The notes beneath the pieces are model-generated. The model was not told the DNA's origin and ran no database searches. It saw nothing but the letters and a program-made list of their open reading frames with translations. A stretch of 32,216 nt of DNA from the IMG/VR virus record IMGVR_UViG_3300034062_002938, positions 1-32,216 of that record, one strand, 5' to 3'. Source of the stretch: a virus. The position numbers were made by a program, and so were the translations under genes. Position 1 is the first letter of the stretch. Each line of letters starts with the position of its first letter. Positions 20,853 through 28,136 of this stretch are shown here, one piece after another.

Positions 20853-21953
20853 TTAGATGCCAGTGAACACGCTCACGATGCCGTGCTGGCGGTTGCCAAA
20901 CATGACCTTCGCAATGCCGCGTTGCTCTTCGATCCCGACGTTGTTGATGAAGTCGTAATCGTTGTTGGTGTCTTTGGTGAAGCGGGGCATTTGACCCCAA
21001 GCCATTGCCAAAGCCTGCGCGCCGCAGAAGTAGCTAGGAGCAACGTCAGCAGACGAAGCACCAACGCCAACCAAGCGAGGCAATTCAGGCAGCTCAACAA
21101 TCAGAACGCCGTTGTATTCCAACACACCACCGCTAAAAACGATGTTGTCAACGCCACGAGGACGGGCATTGGTGTTGGCGGTTTCCAAGTCAGCCTTCAA
21201 GTGGTTGAATGCCACAGTCGGAGCGAACATGACGAACTTCTCAACGCCATCTTCACCGAACGCCATTGGACGCAAAGCATTGACCAAGCTGTCCGTGCGG
21301 CTCTCGGTCATTGCCAGGGCCTTAACGCTGTCGATGTGCGCACGGCTCAAACGCTCAGCGCTTGCGACGTTAGACAAGGACGAAGCAAAGTTACCAGCAA
21401 CAACTTCGTTAGTGGTTGCACCACCAAACCAAACGCGGTCAGCGTTGGACGTGATAAATGCGTTACGCTGAGTTGCGTTGGCGTTGGCATAGGGAATCCA
21501 AGACTCAACGCCATCTTCTTCGTTGAAGGCTGTGTCATCGAACGCAACCACCGACAAAGCGTCATGCAAGCGATACTTGAGGTCAAAGGTTGACCACTCT
21601 TTCAGCATGTCACGTTGTGCGCGGTAAAGATCGATGGAAGCCTTTTTTTGCTCCGACTTCTTCACAGCTACAGCGTTACGACGCCACACAGGGCGAATAC
21701 GCAGCGAGTTGTTGGGGATAGAGGCTTCATTACCAGCCAATTGGCCGGTGCCGGTGCCTGTGTTTTTGACAGGGAACACGATAGGAACGTTGAGTTCTTT
21801 GCCTTCGTCGTTCAGATCGGAATAGGTCTTGATGACCTTATCCATGCCCGAACCCATGAATGGGGTAAGGCCAGTCTTGCGAAGATAGGCTTTGAAATAG
21901 TCCGGCTGAAACTTAATAAGTTCATTGGCCGTGACAACAGTGGTAGTAGCCAT
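20853..21953 (-). CDS. Major capsid protein, N4-gp56-like family
   Basis: The product has 366 residues. I recognise the N4-gp56/DUF4043-type capsid pattern: an opening with NELIKFQPDYFKAYLRKTGLTPFMGSG (in pieces), early DEGKELNVPIVFPVKNTGTGTG, IRPVWRRNAVAVKKSEQKK, LKEWSTFDLKYRLHDALSVVAFD, and the C-terminal FCGAQALAMAWGQMPRFT and DYDFINNVGIEEQRGIAKVMF (in pieces). It should form the HK97-fold icosahedral shell around the scaffold. There is no P22 coat insertion domain, and it is shorter than P22 gp5 (430). A terminator follows its stop. The scaffold gene is 12 nt upstream. This is among the most secure calls here. Confidence 0.88.
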   Translation of the reverse strand: MATTTVVTANELIKFQPDYFKAYLRKTGLTPFMGSGMDKVIKTYSDLNDEGKELNVPIVFPVKNTGTGTGQLAGNEASIPNNSLRIRPVWRRNAVAVKKSEQKKASIDLYRAQRDMLKEWSTFDLKYRLHDALSVVAFDDTAFNEEDGVESWIPYANANATQRNAFITSNADRVWFGGATTNEVVAGNFASSLSNVASAERLSRAHIDSVKALAMTESRTDSLVNALRPMAFGEDGVEKFVMFAPTVAFNHLKADLETANTNARPRGVDNIVFSGGVLEYNGVLIVELPELPRLVGVGASSADVAPSYFCGAQALAMAWGQMPRFTKDTNNDYDFINNVGIEEQRGIAKVMFGNRQHGIVSVFTGI

Positions 21954-21965
21954 TGGTTTTGATCC

Positions 21966-22661
21966 TTATGGGAACATTGCGTTGAACACGTCCTGTTCAT
22001 TGACTGGCCCAGTCTGACGTTGAGGCTTAACCCCACCGGCTTGGGCAATCGACTTCAGAGACGTCATCGCAGGTTGTTGTGAAACCGCTGGCGGAACCGC
22101 AGCGGCAGGTTGTTGGGTTTGCATCTGTTGCTGTTGCCACGCTTGGAAGGCCGCAAAGGTCTCCGGCGTTACTTGGCTTGCGATCTGGTCGCGTTTGAAT
22201 TCAGCAACGGCTTCGGCATAGGGGTTCAAGGATTGCGCCATGCGTTGATTGAAGAACGGATCAACACTGCATTTGTTAAACGCCCATTCATGAGCCTTCT
22301 CGACCAATTCAGCCCCGTGGGTCTGTTTGGCCAATTCTTTGGACATTTCCAAGCGCATGGATTGCATTTGAGCCTGTAGCTGAACCACAGGGTCAATGTA
22401 CTCATCCTCTTGAGGCGGTTGAACAAACTGCTCCAAATATGCAGCGCGTTGTTCTGCCTCTTGACGCTTAAACCGTTCTTCGTGAAGTGCCGCTAGTGGA
22501 ACACGAGGCTCCGCAATTGGCTCTTGTTGAACAATCGGCTCTGAAACGGGCTCAGGCTCAACAGCAGCGGCTTGCGGCTCTTGAACGGGTGCCTCTTGCG
22601 TTGTCACCTCGGCATCTGCCTCGGGTTCATTGCTATCCAAAAAAGCTAAAGGGTCAGACAT
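21966..22661 (-). CDS. Scaffolding protein (putative)
   Basis: The product has 231 residues. It is acidic and Pro/Glu/Val/Gln-rich at the N-terminus (~10-60). A charged coiled coil follows (HEERFKRQEAEQRAAYLEQFV, ~63-83), then LQAQMQSMRLEMSKELAKQ. The C-terminus is Gln/Pro-rich and ends with a basic SLKSIAQAGGVKPQRQTG and a short helix (NEQDVFNAMFP). Lack of globular character, high charge and position between portal and capsid fit a scaffold. No protease motif is visible, so it may exit intact as in P22. GAGGA lies ~10 nt upstream of the ATG. The similarity to P22 gp8 is in layout only. Confidence 0.75.
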   Translation of the reverse strand: MSDPLAFLDSNEPEADAEVTTQEAPVQEPQAAAVEPEPVSEPIVQQEPIAEPRVPLAALHEERFKRQEAEQRAAYLEQFVQPPQEDEYIDPVVQLQAQMQSMRLEMSKELAKQTHGAELVEKAHEWAFNKCSVDPFFNQRMAQSLNPYAEAVAEFKRDQIASQVTPETFAAFQAWQQQQMQTQQPAAAVPPAVSQQPAMTSLKSIAQAGGVKPQRQTGPVNEQDVFNAMFP

Positions 22662-22735
22662 GGGTATTCATCCTCGGAGCGCCCGAACAGCGGCGGCCTG
22701 ATACGCCCGACAACCCGGCGGCGGTTTGGTCAGTT

Positions 22736-24577
22736 TTACACCGTGGCCATAGGTGAAGCGCCCGTCATGCCCGGCGGCGGCCCCATAGGATTGAAAGCCA
22801 TTGCAGCATTCATTCCCATATTCTGTTGGATCTGCGCGGCTTGAGATTTCTTGTATTCAGCCTCCGCAGCTAACTTCTCAGCCTCAGCGCTGCCCTTTTG
22901 GGCCTCTGCCTGCTGATCTGGATTTGGTTGGCCCTTGGCGGATTCCAGCAATTCCAGCAATTCGCGTTTGTTTGGCAGGCTCGATGCCCGAATAATTAAC
23001 TCAGGCGGAATTGGCAGGCCATTAGCCGCCATCTGCGCAAGCCCTTGGAACTGCTCTTCTTGCAACGCTGCCGTGTCAGGTTGAGCATCAACAATGATGT
23101 CCATCTGCATTTCAGCCAGGCGGTTTTTATACCCCGTGACTTGCGGCACCATAATCGTAAACGGAACACCGAATGGCCCCATTTGCTCCTGCGGCACCAT
23201 CTGCACAATCGGTTCATTGATTTGCAGCATCTGAATGCTTTTCATATCGTCCGTAATGCGGATCATCTTTGGCTCGTTGTAATACTGGCGAGCCCTTGCC
23301 CACATTGCGCGATAGCAACGCAGGGTGAAGTCAGCCAAGCGCACAAACACAGGGCTAAGCTCCTGCATCCCTGCCTGTTGGCGCGCCATAATTGCCCGTC
23401 CAGACTGGTTGGCATCTTGGCGACCCAATACAGCAGGAGCAGGCGTAAGGCGGTCAATGTGCTGTTTAGCGTCCTGTAGCAATTGCGCTTGGAACGCAGC
23501 CATCTCACCAGCCGAAACAGGCTGATACCCAATTGGAATAACGCCATCAGGTCTAGCCGCTTCGCGTCGTGCCGTCTCAATGTCAGCGTCAATAATCACA
23601 TTCGGGTCAGCACTCATCACAAGCTGACGATTGTTGGCATGCTGCAATAGCTTTTGACGCCGTTTGTTGGCCTCTTTCTGGACCGGGATCATGGTCTGGA
23701 TTGGACCATAGCGATTGTTGTCAACGTCCAGATAAATCGAAAATGCCACGATGCCGCAGGAAGGCTTGCCGCGTGCATCAAGCAATGGGCTTGGCCCATG
23801 CTCTAGCATGCAGGAGCGCGTAAACAGCGACCGCATCCATGTACCACGTTCACGGTGATATAACTCAACCACCGCAACGCGACCGCCTGTCTTGCCCTTG
23901 TCAGCCCATTGAAATCGGGGCTTGTCATCCATTGCGGGATCAAGCGCGACCGATTCCTGTTGAGAGGCGTTTAACTTGTCAGCCTTGTCTGGAAACATGG
24001 CGACCAAATCTTCAATCCAACCCCAACGATGCCGACCCATATAACGCGCGTCGGTGAAGTCATATTCACGGCTTGCAGCGTCCCAGATGAGCTCTTCGTT
24101 CTTGACCCGCTCGCAGCCAATGTCTTGTGTCTCGTCGTCCCATGTAATCATGACCGCGCCAGCATGACCAACAACGGCATCTTCAAGGCAGTCGCCGCGT
24201 GTCATCGTGTCAAAGCGGTTTATGTCGCTGATGTAGCGCAGAACCTTGGTAGCAATCTCAGCGGCTTCTTCATCGTCAGGATTGCGAGGCAAAGCACGCG
24301 GATCAACCTGCATGTTACGAGCAACGCCGGTAATCGAGTTAACAGCCGGTTGCACATAGTTAAGCACCACGTCAGGCAGGCGAAGGCGCTTGAACGCTTC
24401 AAGCTCTTGCGGCGTGTATTGTTGCCCGTCATAGAACTGGCGACCAAGCACAGACCAATCACGGCTTTTGATGGTGTCAGACACGCTGTCCTCAACCAGA
24501 CCCACCACACGCATAAGCTCGGGGCCGTAATCAACCTCCTCCTGCATGGTTTCTGGTTGGTCTAAACTGTCATCCAC
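22736..24577 (-). CDS. Portal protein, P22-like
   Basis: GTG at 24577 with GGAGG 7 nt upstream is the likely start, overlapping the end of the terminase gene by 16 nt. An ATG ten codons on is less well placed. The product has 613 residues (P22 gp1 has 725). Family features are an early QFYDGQQYTPQELEAFKRLRLPDVVLNYVQPAVNSITGVARNM (in pieces), a clip/stem region around KRRQKLLQHANNRQLVMSADPNVIID (in pieces), and LGRQDANQSGRAIMARQQAGM. The C-terminus is long, Met/Pro/Gln/Ala-rich and helical (SAEAEKLAAEAEYKKSQAAQI), as in P22 portal barrels. It forms the dodecameric DNA gate at one capsid vertex and the docking site for terminase and the gp4-like connector. Confidence 0.88.
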   Translation of the reverse strand: MDDSLDQPETMQEEVDYGPELMRVVGLVEDSVSDTIKSRDWSVLGRQFYDGQQYTPQELEAFKRLRLPDVVLNYVQPAVNSITGVARNMQVDPRALPRNPDDEEAAEIATKVLRYISDINRFDTMTRGDCLEDAVVGHAGAVMITWDDETQDIGCERVKNEELIWDAASREYDFTDARYMGRHRWGWIEDLVAMFPDKADKLNASQQESVALDPAMDDKPRFQWADKGKTGGRVAVVELYHRERGTWMRSLFTRSCMLEHGPSPLLDARGKPSCGIVAFSIYLDVDNNRYGPIQTMIPVQKEANKRRQKLLQHANNRQLVMSADPNVIIDADIETARREAARPDGVIPIGYQPVSAGEMAAFQAQLLQDAKQHIDRLTPAPAVLGRQDANQSGRAIMARQQAGMQELSPVFVRLADFTLRCYRAMWARARQYYNEPKMIRITDDMKSIQMLQINEPIVQMVPQEQMGPFGVPFTIMVPQVTGYKNRLAEMQMDIIVDAQPDTAALQEEQFQGLAQMAANGLPIPPELIIRASSLPNKRELLELLESAKGQPNPDQQAEAQKGSAEAEKLAAEAEYKKSQAAQIQQNMGMNAAMAFNPMGPPPGMTGASPMATV

Positions 24578-25809
24578 GAGTTATCCTCCGAAGCCCGTCT
24601 TAGGCCGTAGTCCCTAGGTTTGGGCTTGTTGGTGTCTTCGTCTTTTGCCTTGCCAGCCTTGCGAACGACCTCGCAGGCGTATCTCAGCGCGTCGATTGTG
24701 TTGTTGTATCGATCGTCCAGAATGGGTAGAACCTGCTCCGTCAAAGGATCGACCTTGTAAGAGTAATTCTCCAACTCTTGCCGCAAAAGCGCATCACAGC
24801 GCGGATGCACCACGATGTCATAAGCCTTCAAGAACCGCACACCCTCTTCGATAGAGCCCGGCCCTTTGACCGCTGACACCATCTTGAAGCCAGCACGGCG
24901 CATGTAGCTAATCGTCTCAGGCCGCGCACTATCCGCGCAGATTGGCCAGCGGCGAGCGTGTGGCACCTTGTCGAACATCGCAGGCGTTGCGTCTATCTCA
25001 ACACCGACACCCGCTTCACAATGGTCAATGCGTATTTCACGACCGACAATATGCGCCCGAATAATCACTGTAGGATCGTTAGCGAAACCCCAGTCAGCCC
25101 CGAAGCGATGCACCGCGTTAGCAGGCGTCTCAAACTCCTCAACACGCCAATTCCTAAACACCGTGGCTTGTGATTGAGTGCGGTATTTACCGCCCCAAAC
25201 ATGGCCAGCCATTTCTGGGTCACGCTTGTAATCATGCTCCATTTCAGCCCGCAATTCAGCAGGAAAAAACGGATTGTCCATCCAGTTTACTTCTTGAACA
25301 ATCGAATTAGGCGGCGGATCACCACCCCGAAACATCTCATCAATTGGATCTGTTTCTTTGTCTGGGTTCCAACTCCAGACCATGCGAGAACCTGGCTTAC
25401 GAATTGTCGGGCGAATAATCGACAAGCTGCGACGGGAAAACCTGTTGGCCTCTTCACCCCAAAACCAGTCAGCACCTTCTAGCGATTTAACCGCATCAGG
25501 ATTGCGAGCCATACCGATAAACGTAAACTTGCCGCCCAGCGCAGACCTGATCTCAGTTTCCAAAACCTGAAAACTGCTCTCAAGCCCCGTTGATTTGATC
25601 TTATCCTCAATAAGCTGTTTAACCGAATCCCGCGTGCTGTTTTGAAACTCTCGACCGCAAACAATCCGCAAAGGCTTCTTGGCTGACAAAATTGTTAAGG
25701 CTGTCGCTATCGAATGAGATTTAGCAGAACCTCGACCACCAAAATACGCGGCGTCTCGAAAATCCCCAAAAAGCCCTCTAAACTTTCGCGGGATCAAAAC
25801 CTCAGTCAA
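24562..25809 (-). CDS. terL: Terminase large subunit (PBSX/Terminase_3-type ATPase-nuclease)
   Basis: A TTG at 25809 overlaps the small-subunit stop by 8 nt; no better start is seen. The product has 415 residues. The N-terminal ATPase shows Walker A GGRGSAKS (24-31), Walker B-like ADWFWGEEANR and a coupling region near MVWSWNPDKETDP. The C-terminal RNase H-fold nuclease shows FGADWGFANDPT (first Asp), ADSARPETISYM (second) and DDRYNNTIDALRYA (third), the acid triad of the family. It translocates DNA into the prohead through the portal and cuts concatemers. The whole enzyme is intact and of usual length. A PBSX-type large subunit is common in P22-like phages outside enterobacteria. Confidence 0.95.
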   Translation of the reverse strand: MTEVLIPRKFRGLFGDFRDAAYFGGRGSAKSHSIATALTILSAKKPLRIVCGREFQNSTRDSVKQLIEDKIKSTGLESSFQVLETEIRSALGGKFTFIGMARNPDAVKSLEGADWFWGEEANRFSRRSLSIIRPTIRKPGSRMVWSWNPDKETDPIDEMFRGGDPPPNSIVQEVNWMDNPFFPAELRAEMEHDYKRDPEMAGHVWGGKYRTQSQATVFRNWRVEEFETPANAVHRFGADWGFANDPTVIIRAHIVGREIRIDHCEAGVGVEIDATPAMFDKVPHARRWPICADSARPETISYMRRAGFKMVSAVKGPGSIEEGVRFLKAYDIVVHPRCDALLRQELENYSYKVDPLTEQVLPILDDRYNNTIDALRYACEVVRKAGKAKDEDTNKPKPRDYGLRRASEDNSWMTV

Positions 25810-26233
25810 TAAACTTTACCGTTAGCTCTTGCTGAATAGGCGGCATCTCATCAGACCCACCAACTGCAAGTTTTTCGCCGTAGCGCTTTGGGTCCCATTT
25901 AGCCAGTAGCTTTAAGCGGGTTTCAACTCGCAGCTTAGAGCGGCTAATCCACTCACTGTTGCAAATCTCGGCACCGTCTTGAGTGCGCTTGGTATCGTTT
26001 CCCGTTGCATCGGCAATATCCAGACACTCAATGGCGATTGCGTCAAAGCCATCTTCCCTTGCGCGCGCGTACGCGATGGCCAACTTTTCGTCGGCGTCAC
26101 ACCATCTGCGCCAAGTCTCAGCGTTGCAGAGAAAGTCATCTCGGCAGATCACCGCAAGCGGCTCACCCTTTGCAAGTCGCTCTAATATCTCTTTGGCTAT
26201 CTTCTCTCTTGCTTCTGTAGAATAGGCGTTCAT
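25802..26233 (-). CDS. terS: Terminase small subunit
   Basis: The product has 143 residues. An N-terminal helical HTH-like region (AREKIAKEILERLAKGEPLAVICRDD, in pieces) is followed by an oligomerisation core with AIAYARAREDGFDAIAIECLDIAD. The family-typical SRSKLRVETRLKLLAKWDPKRYGEK follows (in pieces), and an acidic-hydrophobic tail contacts the large subunit. The fold type is that of the Sf6/Shigella-style small terminase. It recognises the packaging site and recruits the motor. The ATG at 26233 lies only 9 nt after the T-run of a strong intrinsic terminator, so its transcription must read through that terminator. Confidence 0.88.
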   Translation of the reverse strand: MNAYSTEAREKIAKEILERLAKGEPLAVICRDDFLCNAETWRRWCDADEKLAIAYARAREDGFDAIAIECLDIADATGNDTKRTQDGAEICNSEWISRSKLRVETRLKLLAKWDPKRYGEKLAVGGSDEMPPIQQELTVKFID

Positions 26234-26241
26234 ACATCACC

Positions 26242-26270
26242 AAAAGAAAAGGCCCGCCGCAAGGCAGGCC
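26242..26270 (-). terminator. Strong intrinsic terminator directly before terS (late-control tR'-like)
   Basis: On the minus strand GGCCTGCC (26270-26263), loop TTGC and GGCGGGCC (26258-26251) form an 8-bp stem with one wobble, followed by TTTTCTTTT (26250-26242). It sits ~45-55 nt downstream of the promoter at 26323-26351 and just before the terS start at 26233. No room remains for another promoter between it and terS. Confidence 0.8.
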
Positions 26271-26322
26271 GAGTGGGGGAGGAGGAAACAAGCGCCTGAC
26301 ACACAAAATCAGATGCTGCGCC

Positions 26323-26351
26323 TTTATGCCTTTGATTTGTTCCGGCGTCAA
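26323..26351 (-). promoter_or_regulatory. Sigma70-like late promoter candidate (TTGACG-N17-CATAAA)
   Basis: The minus strand reads TTGACG (26351-26346), exactly 17 nt, then CATAAA (26328-26323). The -35 matches consensus at 5 of 6 and the -10 at 4 of 6. The -35 overlaps the stop codon region of the 26348-26593 gene. Transcription would begin near 26315 and meet the terminator at 26270-26242 after about 45 nt. Confidence 0.6.
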
Positions 26352-26593
26352 TAGTCCATAGACGTCAAACAATTTTGAATAATTTGGTCATGCTGATTTG
26401 AACTTATCTTAACGTTTTTTGTTGCCTCATGATATATGAGCAACCATTTTAACGCCGCTTTAGGTCCGCCTCGTTTTTTTATGGTTTCAAACCACATTGC
26501 CGCCTCAGGCTCATCAGCCCTAAACGTTACAGCAATGGTGACAGCGCCGTCAGCGCGTTGCTTGGCTTGGTGTTTGGCTTGGCGGGAGGTCAT
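26348..26593 (-). CDS. Small putative regulatory protein just upstream of late promoter (81 aa)
   Basis: The ATG at 26593 overlaps the previous gene (ATGA). The product has 81 residues. The first 17 are very basic and Gln/Ala-rich (SRQAKHQAKQRADG). A strand VTIAVTFRADEP and helices EAAMWFETIKKRGG and KAALKWLLIYHEATK follow. A strand followed by two helices with a basic tail is the shape of a ribbon-helix-helix DNA-binding protein, but I cannot confirm the family. It is the last gene before the terminator-guarded terS start, the slot that late regulators occupy in lambdoid phages. A role in late gene control is a hypothesis only. Confidence 0.55.
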   Translation of the reverse strand: MTSRQAKHQAKQRADGAVTIAVTFRADEPEAAMWFETIKKRGGPKAALKWLLIYHEATKNVKISSNQHDQIIQNCLTSMDY

Positions 26594-26817
26594 AGTGCAA
26601 ACGCCGTATGTGGGATTGAATGGATTTGCATGCCTCTAATTTCCATCCACGCATCTTCACGCACGTTTTCTGATGTTGGAATTGCGCGGCGGTAGATCGA
26701 ACCATCCGCCAAAGCGCGGTCAACGCAATTAACGTCGTCACCCCAAAAATATTGGGCGACAAAAGCGCCGTCCTTATTGCGGATTGTGATGCTGCCCATT
26801 TCGATTTCGTTTTGCAT
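26590..26817 (-). CDS. Hypothetical small phage protein (75 aa)
   Basis: AGGAG lies 7 nt upstream of the ATG at 26817. The product has 75 residues and is mostly beta-like (SITIRNKDGAFVAQYFWGDD), with a middle helix (VNCVDRALADGSIYRR) and a final strand. No known motif is visible. It is the first gene behind the promoter at 26856-26884, with a 5' leader of about 30-35 nt, and is coupled to the next gene by an ATGA overlap. The pair would therefore be expressed from that promoter, separately from the replication genes upstream. The function is unknown. Confidence 0.6.
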   Translation of the reverse strand: MQNEIEMGSITIRNKDGAFVAQYFWGDDVNCVDRALADGSIYRRAIPTSENVREDAWMEIRGMQIHSIPHTAFAL

Positions 26818-26855
26818 GTCTAATCTCCTAATCGTCAGCGCCGTGCTGATGTCTC

Positions 26856-26884
26856 CTTATGTCATAAGCCTGACTAGGTGTCAA
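26856..26884 (-). promoter_or_regulatory. Sigma70-like promoter candidate (TTGACA-N17-CATAAG)
   Basis: The minus strand reads TTGACA (26884-26879, consensus), exactly 17 nt, then CATAAG (26861-26856, 4 of 6). It lies in the 91-nt gap between 26908 and 26817 and would drive the two small genes at 26348-26817. Its form is the same as the promoter at 26323-26351 (TTGAC-N17-CATAA). Confidence 0.65.
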
Positions 26885-26893
26885 CAGGTTGAC
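26856..26893. promoter_or_regulatory. Two perfect dyads overlapping -10 and -35 (candidate operators)
   Basis: GTCAAC-AG-GTTGAC (26880-26893) is a 6-bp inverted repeat covering the -35 box. CTTATG-T-CATAAG (26856-26868) is a 6-bp inverted repeat covering the -10 box. Different half-sites suggest two factors or coincidence of one. A third weaker repeat (TCAGC-GCCGT-GCTGA, about 26834-26850) lies in the leader. Confidence 0.45.
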
Positions 26894-26908
26894 TGTTATT
26901 TACTGCAA

Positions 26909-27394
26909 TTAAAGTCTGGCCTCCACCATCTTGCCCAACACCGACACAACCAAATCGCACATTTCACGATATTTGCGCCCCGAAGCCTGAGAGCGAACAC
27001 TAAGCCCAAGCCCTACAATTGCCCGTAGAGCGTTTAATTCGCCGGACGTAGTGCAACACCGCTCACACTTCACGATTAGCCGTCCTGCATCAACTGTGGC
27101 TTGCAAGGCCATGTCTTTATCGCCTGGCGGTTGGTCGTTGAGCGCATTGCGGCCCCGAAGCCCCGCGCACGTCTCATAGGCCCGCTGATAAGCCAGACCG
27201 ACGCGGTGTTGGTCATCCGTCAGCTCACCCGCCTTAAACAAAAGCCCAAGACCATCTAACGCCCGAACCTGCCTAACTTCCCCGCGTCTCTCCGCCGACC
27301 GTTCGTCAGCCTCACGGAGCGCGGCCTTGCGACCTGCCGCCATCTCTTTGGCACGTTCTGCTGCTGCGTGGGTGGTTATGTGGACGTAGGACAT
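26909..27394 (-). CDS. Helical phage protein of DUF6456-like style, regulatory or replication-linked (161 aa)
   Basis: The ATG at 27394 has GGGGGAG upstream; a GTG at 27427 is less likely. The product has 161 residues. A charged helix (ERAKEMAAGRKAALREADERSAERRG, in pieces) comes first. The main domain has LGLLFKAGELTDDQHRVGLAYQRAYETCAG, then KCERCCTTSGELNALRAIVGLGLSVR, all in a helical pattern. The L-hydrophobic-KAG-x-L-T-D-x-Q-x-x-x-G-x-x-Y/F arrangement recalls the alphaproteobacterial DUF6456 proteins, which have HTH character. The Cys cluster CERCC could bind metal. It is the last gene of the replication-side operon before the promoter at 26884, a position where antiterminators occur. 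The function remains open. Confidence 0.6.
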   Translation of the reverse strand: MSYVHITTHAAAERAKEMAAGRKAALREADERSAERRGEVRQVRALDGLGLLFKAGELTDDQHRVGLAYQRAYETCAGLRGRNALNDQPPGDKDMALQATVDAGRLIVKCERCCTTSGELNALRAIVGLGLSVRSQASGRKYREMCDLVVSVLGKMVEARL

Positions 27395-27419
27395 GCAATC
27401 TCCCCCTATGCAAACTAGC

Positions 27420-28136
27420 TTATTCACTCAAACCGCGCAAGGTTTCAGCCATTAATTGCGCCGAGCGAACAGGCGGCGCTGGATCGCGTGTAAGCACCGG
27501 CGCTTCATCCCACGTCTTACCGCTCTCAGTTATGGAACGTGTTGGCTTTGGAGCGGGCTTGTCTCGTGACCACGTAACCGCATGGAACAAATTGCGCCTT
27601 GGTTGCGTTAGTGCTTCGAGATCGTCAAACAATTCCTTCCATGACGGCGCCCACGGTGACTTCTCAGGCCAACGGCGCAAAACTTCAAGCACCACATCAG
27701 CCGGATATTTCTTAAGCCCGTTCACGTAAACCCGCAAACCAAGGCTTGCAACTTGGTCATCTTCAGCCCGGCGCTTTGTCTGGACTTCAAGAATCGCCAA
27801 GGCCTTTTCAATCATGTCATCGTCAGGAGGCGTCAACGCAAGCTGAACCGCGTCAATAGCACCCTGCCAATCAACTTCCATGCCGTCAATCGCAACCATC
27901 TGGAAGTCAGGCTCCCCAATCCCGATCAATCCCCGCCCTTTCTTGGAGAGACCGTAACGCTGCGCCAGCGCGTCCACCAAGGCCCTGTTTGTTTGGGAAG
28001 GAGCTTGAGTAGCTAGGCGCACCACTGCGGCTCTTTGCCGTTCTGCACCAATTTCGCCACGTTGCAGACCAATTGAGCTTGACGCCGCCGCTTCCCGCTT
28101 TTGAGATCCAATAGTCTCGAAACTTATTTGCTTCAT
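27420..28136 (-). CDS. Replication-arm hypothetical protein, start uncertain
   Basis: From an ATG at 28136 the product has 238 residues, but the first 230 nt overlap the 3' end of the upstream gene in a different frame. An ATG at 27899, just after that gene's stop, gives 159 residues and avoids the overlap. The core after ~80 residues is helical: PDDDMIEKALAILEVQTKRRAEDD, then LRVYVNGLKKYPADVVLEVLRRWPEKSPWAPSWKELFDDLEAL (in pieces). This resembles a common prophage protein of alphaproteobacteria found next to replication genes, with the signature 'YPADV...LR.WP....W.PSW.EL'. The C-terminus is Pro/Arg/Ser-rich. Its function is unknown; a role in replisome loading is an inference from position. 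Confidence 0.6.
   Translation of the reverse strand: MKQISFETIGSQKREAAASSSIGLQRGEIGAERQRAAVVRLATQAPSQTNRALVDALAQRYGLSKKGRGLIGIGEPDFQMVAIDGMEVDWQGAIDAVQLALTPPDDDMIEKALAILEVQTKRRAEDDQVASLGLRVYVNGLKKYPADVVLEVLRRWPEKSPWAPSWKELFDDLEALTQPRRNLFHAVTWSRDKPAPKPTRSITESGKTWDEAPVLTRDPAPPVRSAQLMAETLRGLSE

Noticed and set aside
20883-21593. 236-codon plus-strand frame antisense to the capsid gene
   Set aside because: It is a shadow of the codon usage of a highly expressed gene. It shows no motif, no ribosome binding site and no promoter.
24029-24565. 178-codon plus-strand frame antisense to the portal gene
   Set aside because: The minus-strand portal gene with family motifs occupies the whole interval. 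The plus frame has no start signal or recognisable motif.
26163-26372. 69-codon minus-strand frame spanning the late promoter, terminator and terS start
   Set aside because: It runs through the hairpin and overlaps terS heavily. Its Pro/Gly-rich middle is simply the translated terminator, and there is no coupling or ribosome binding site to support it.
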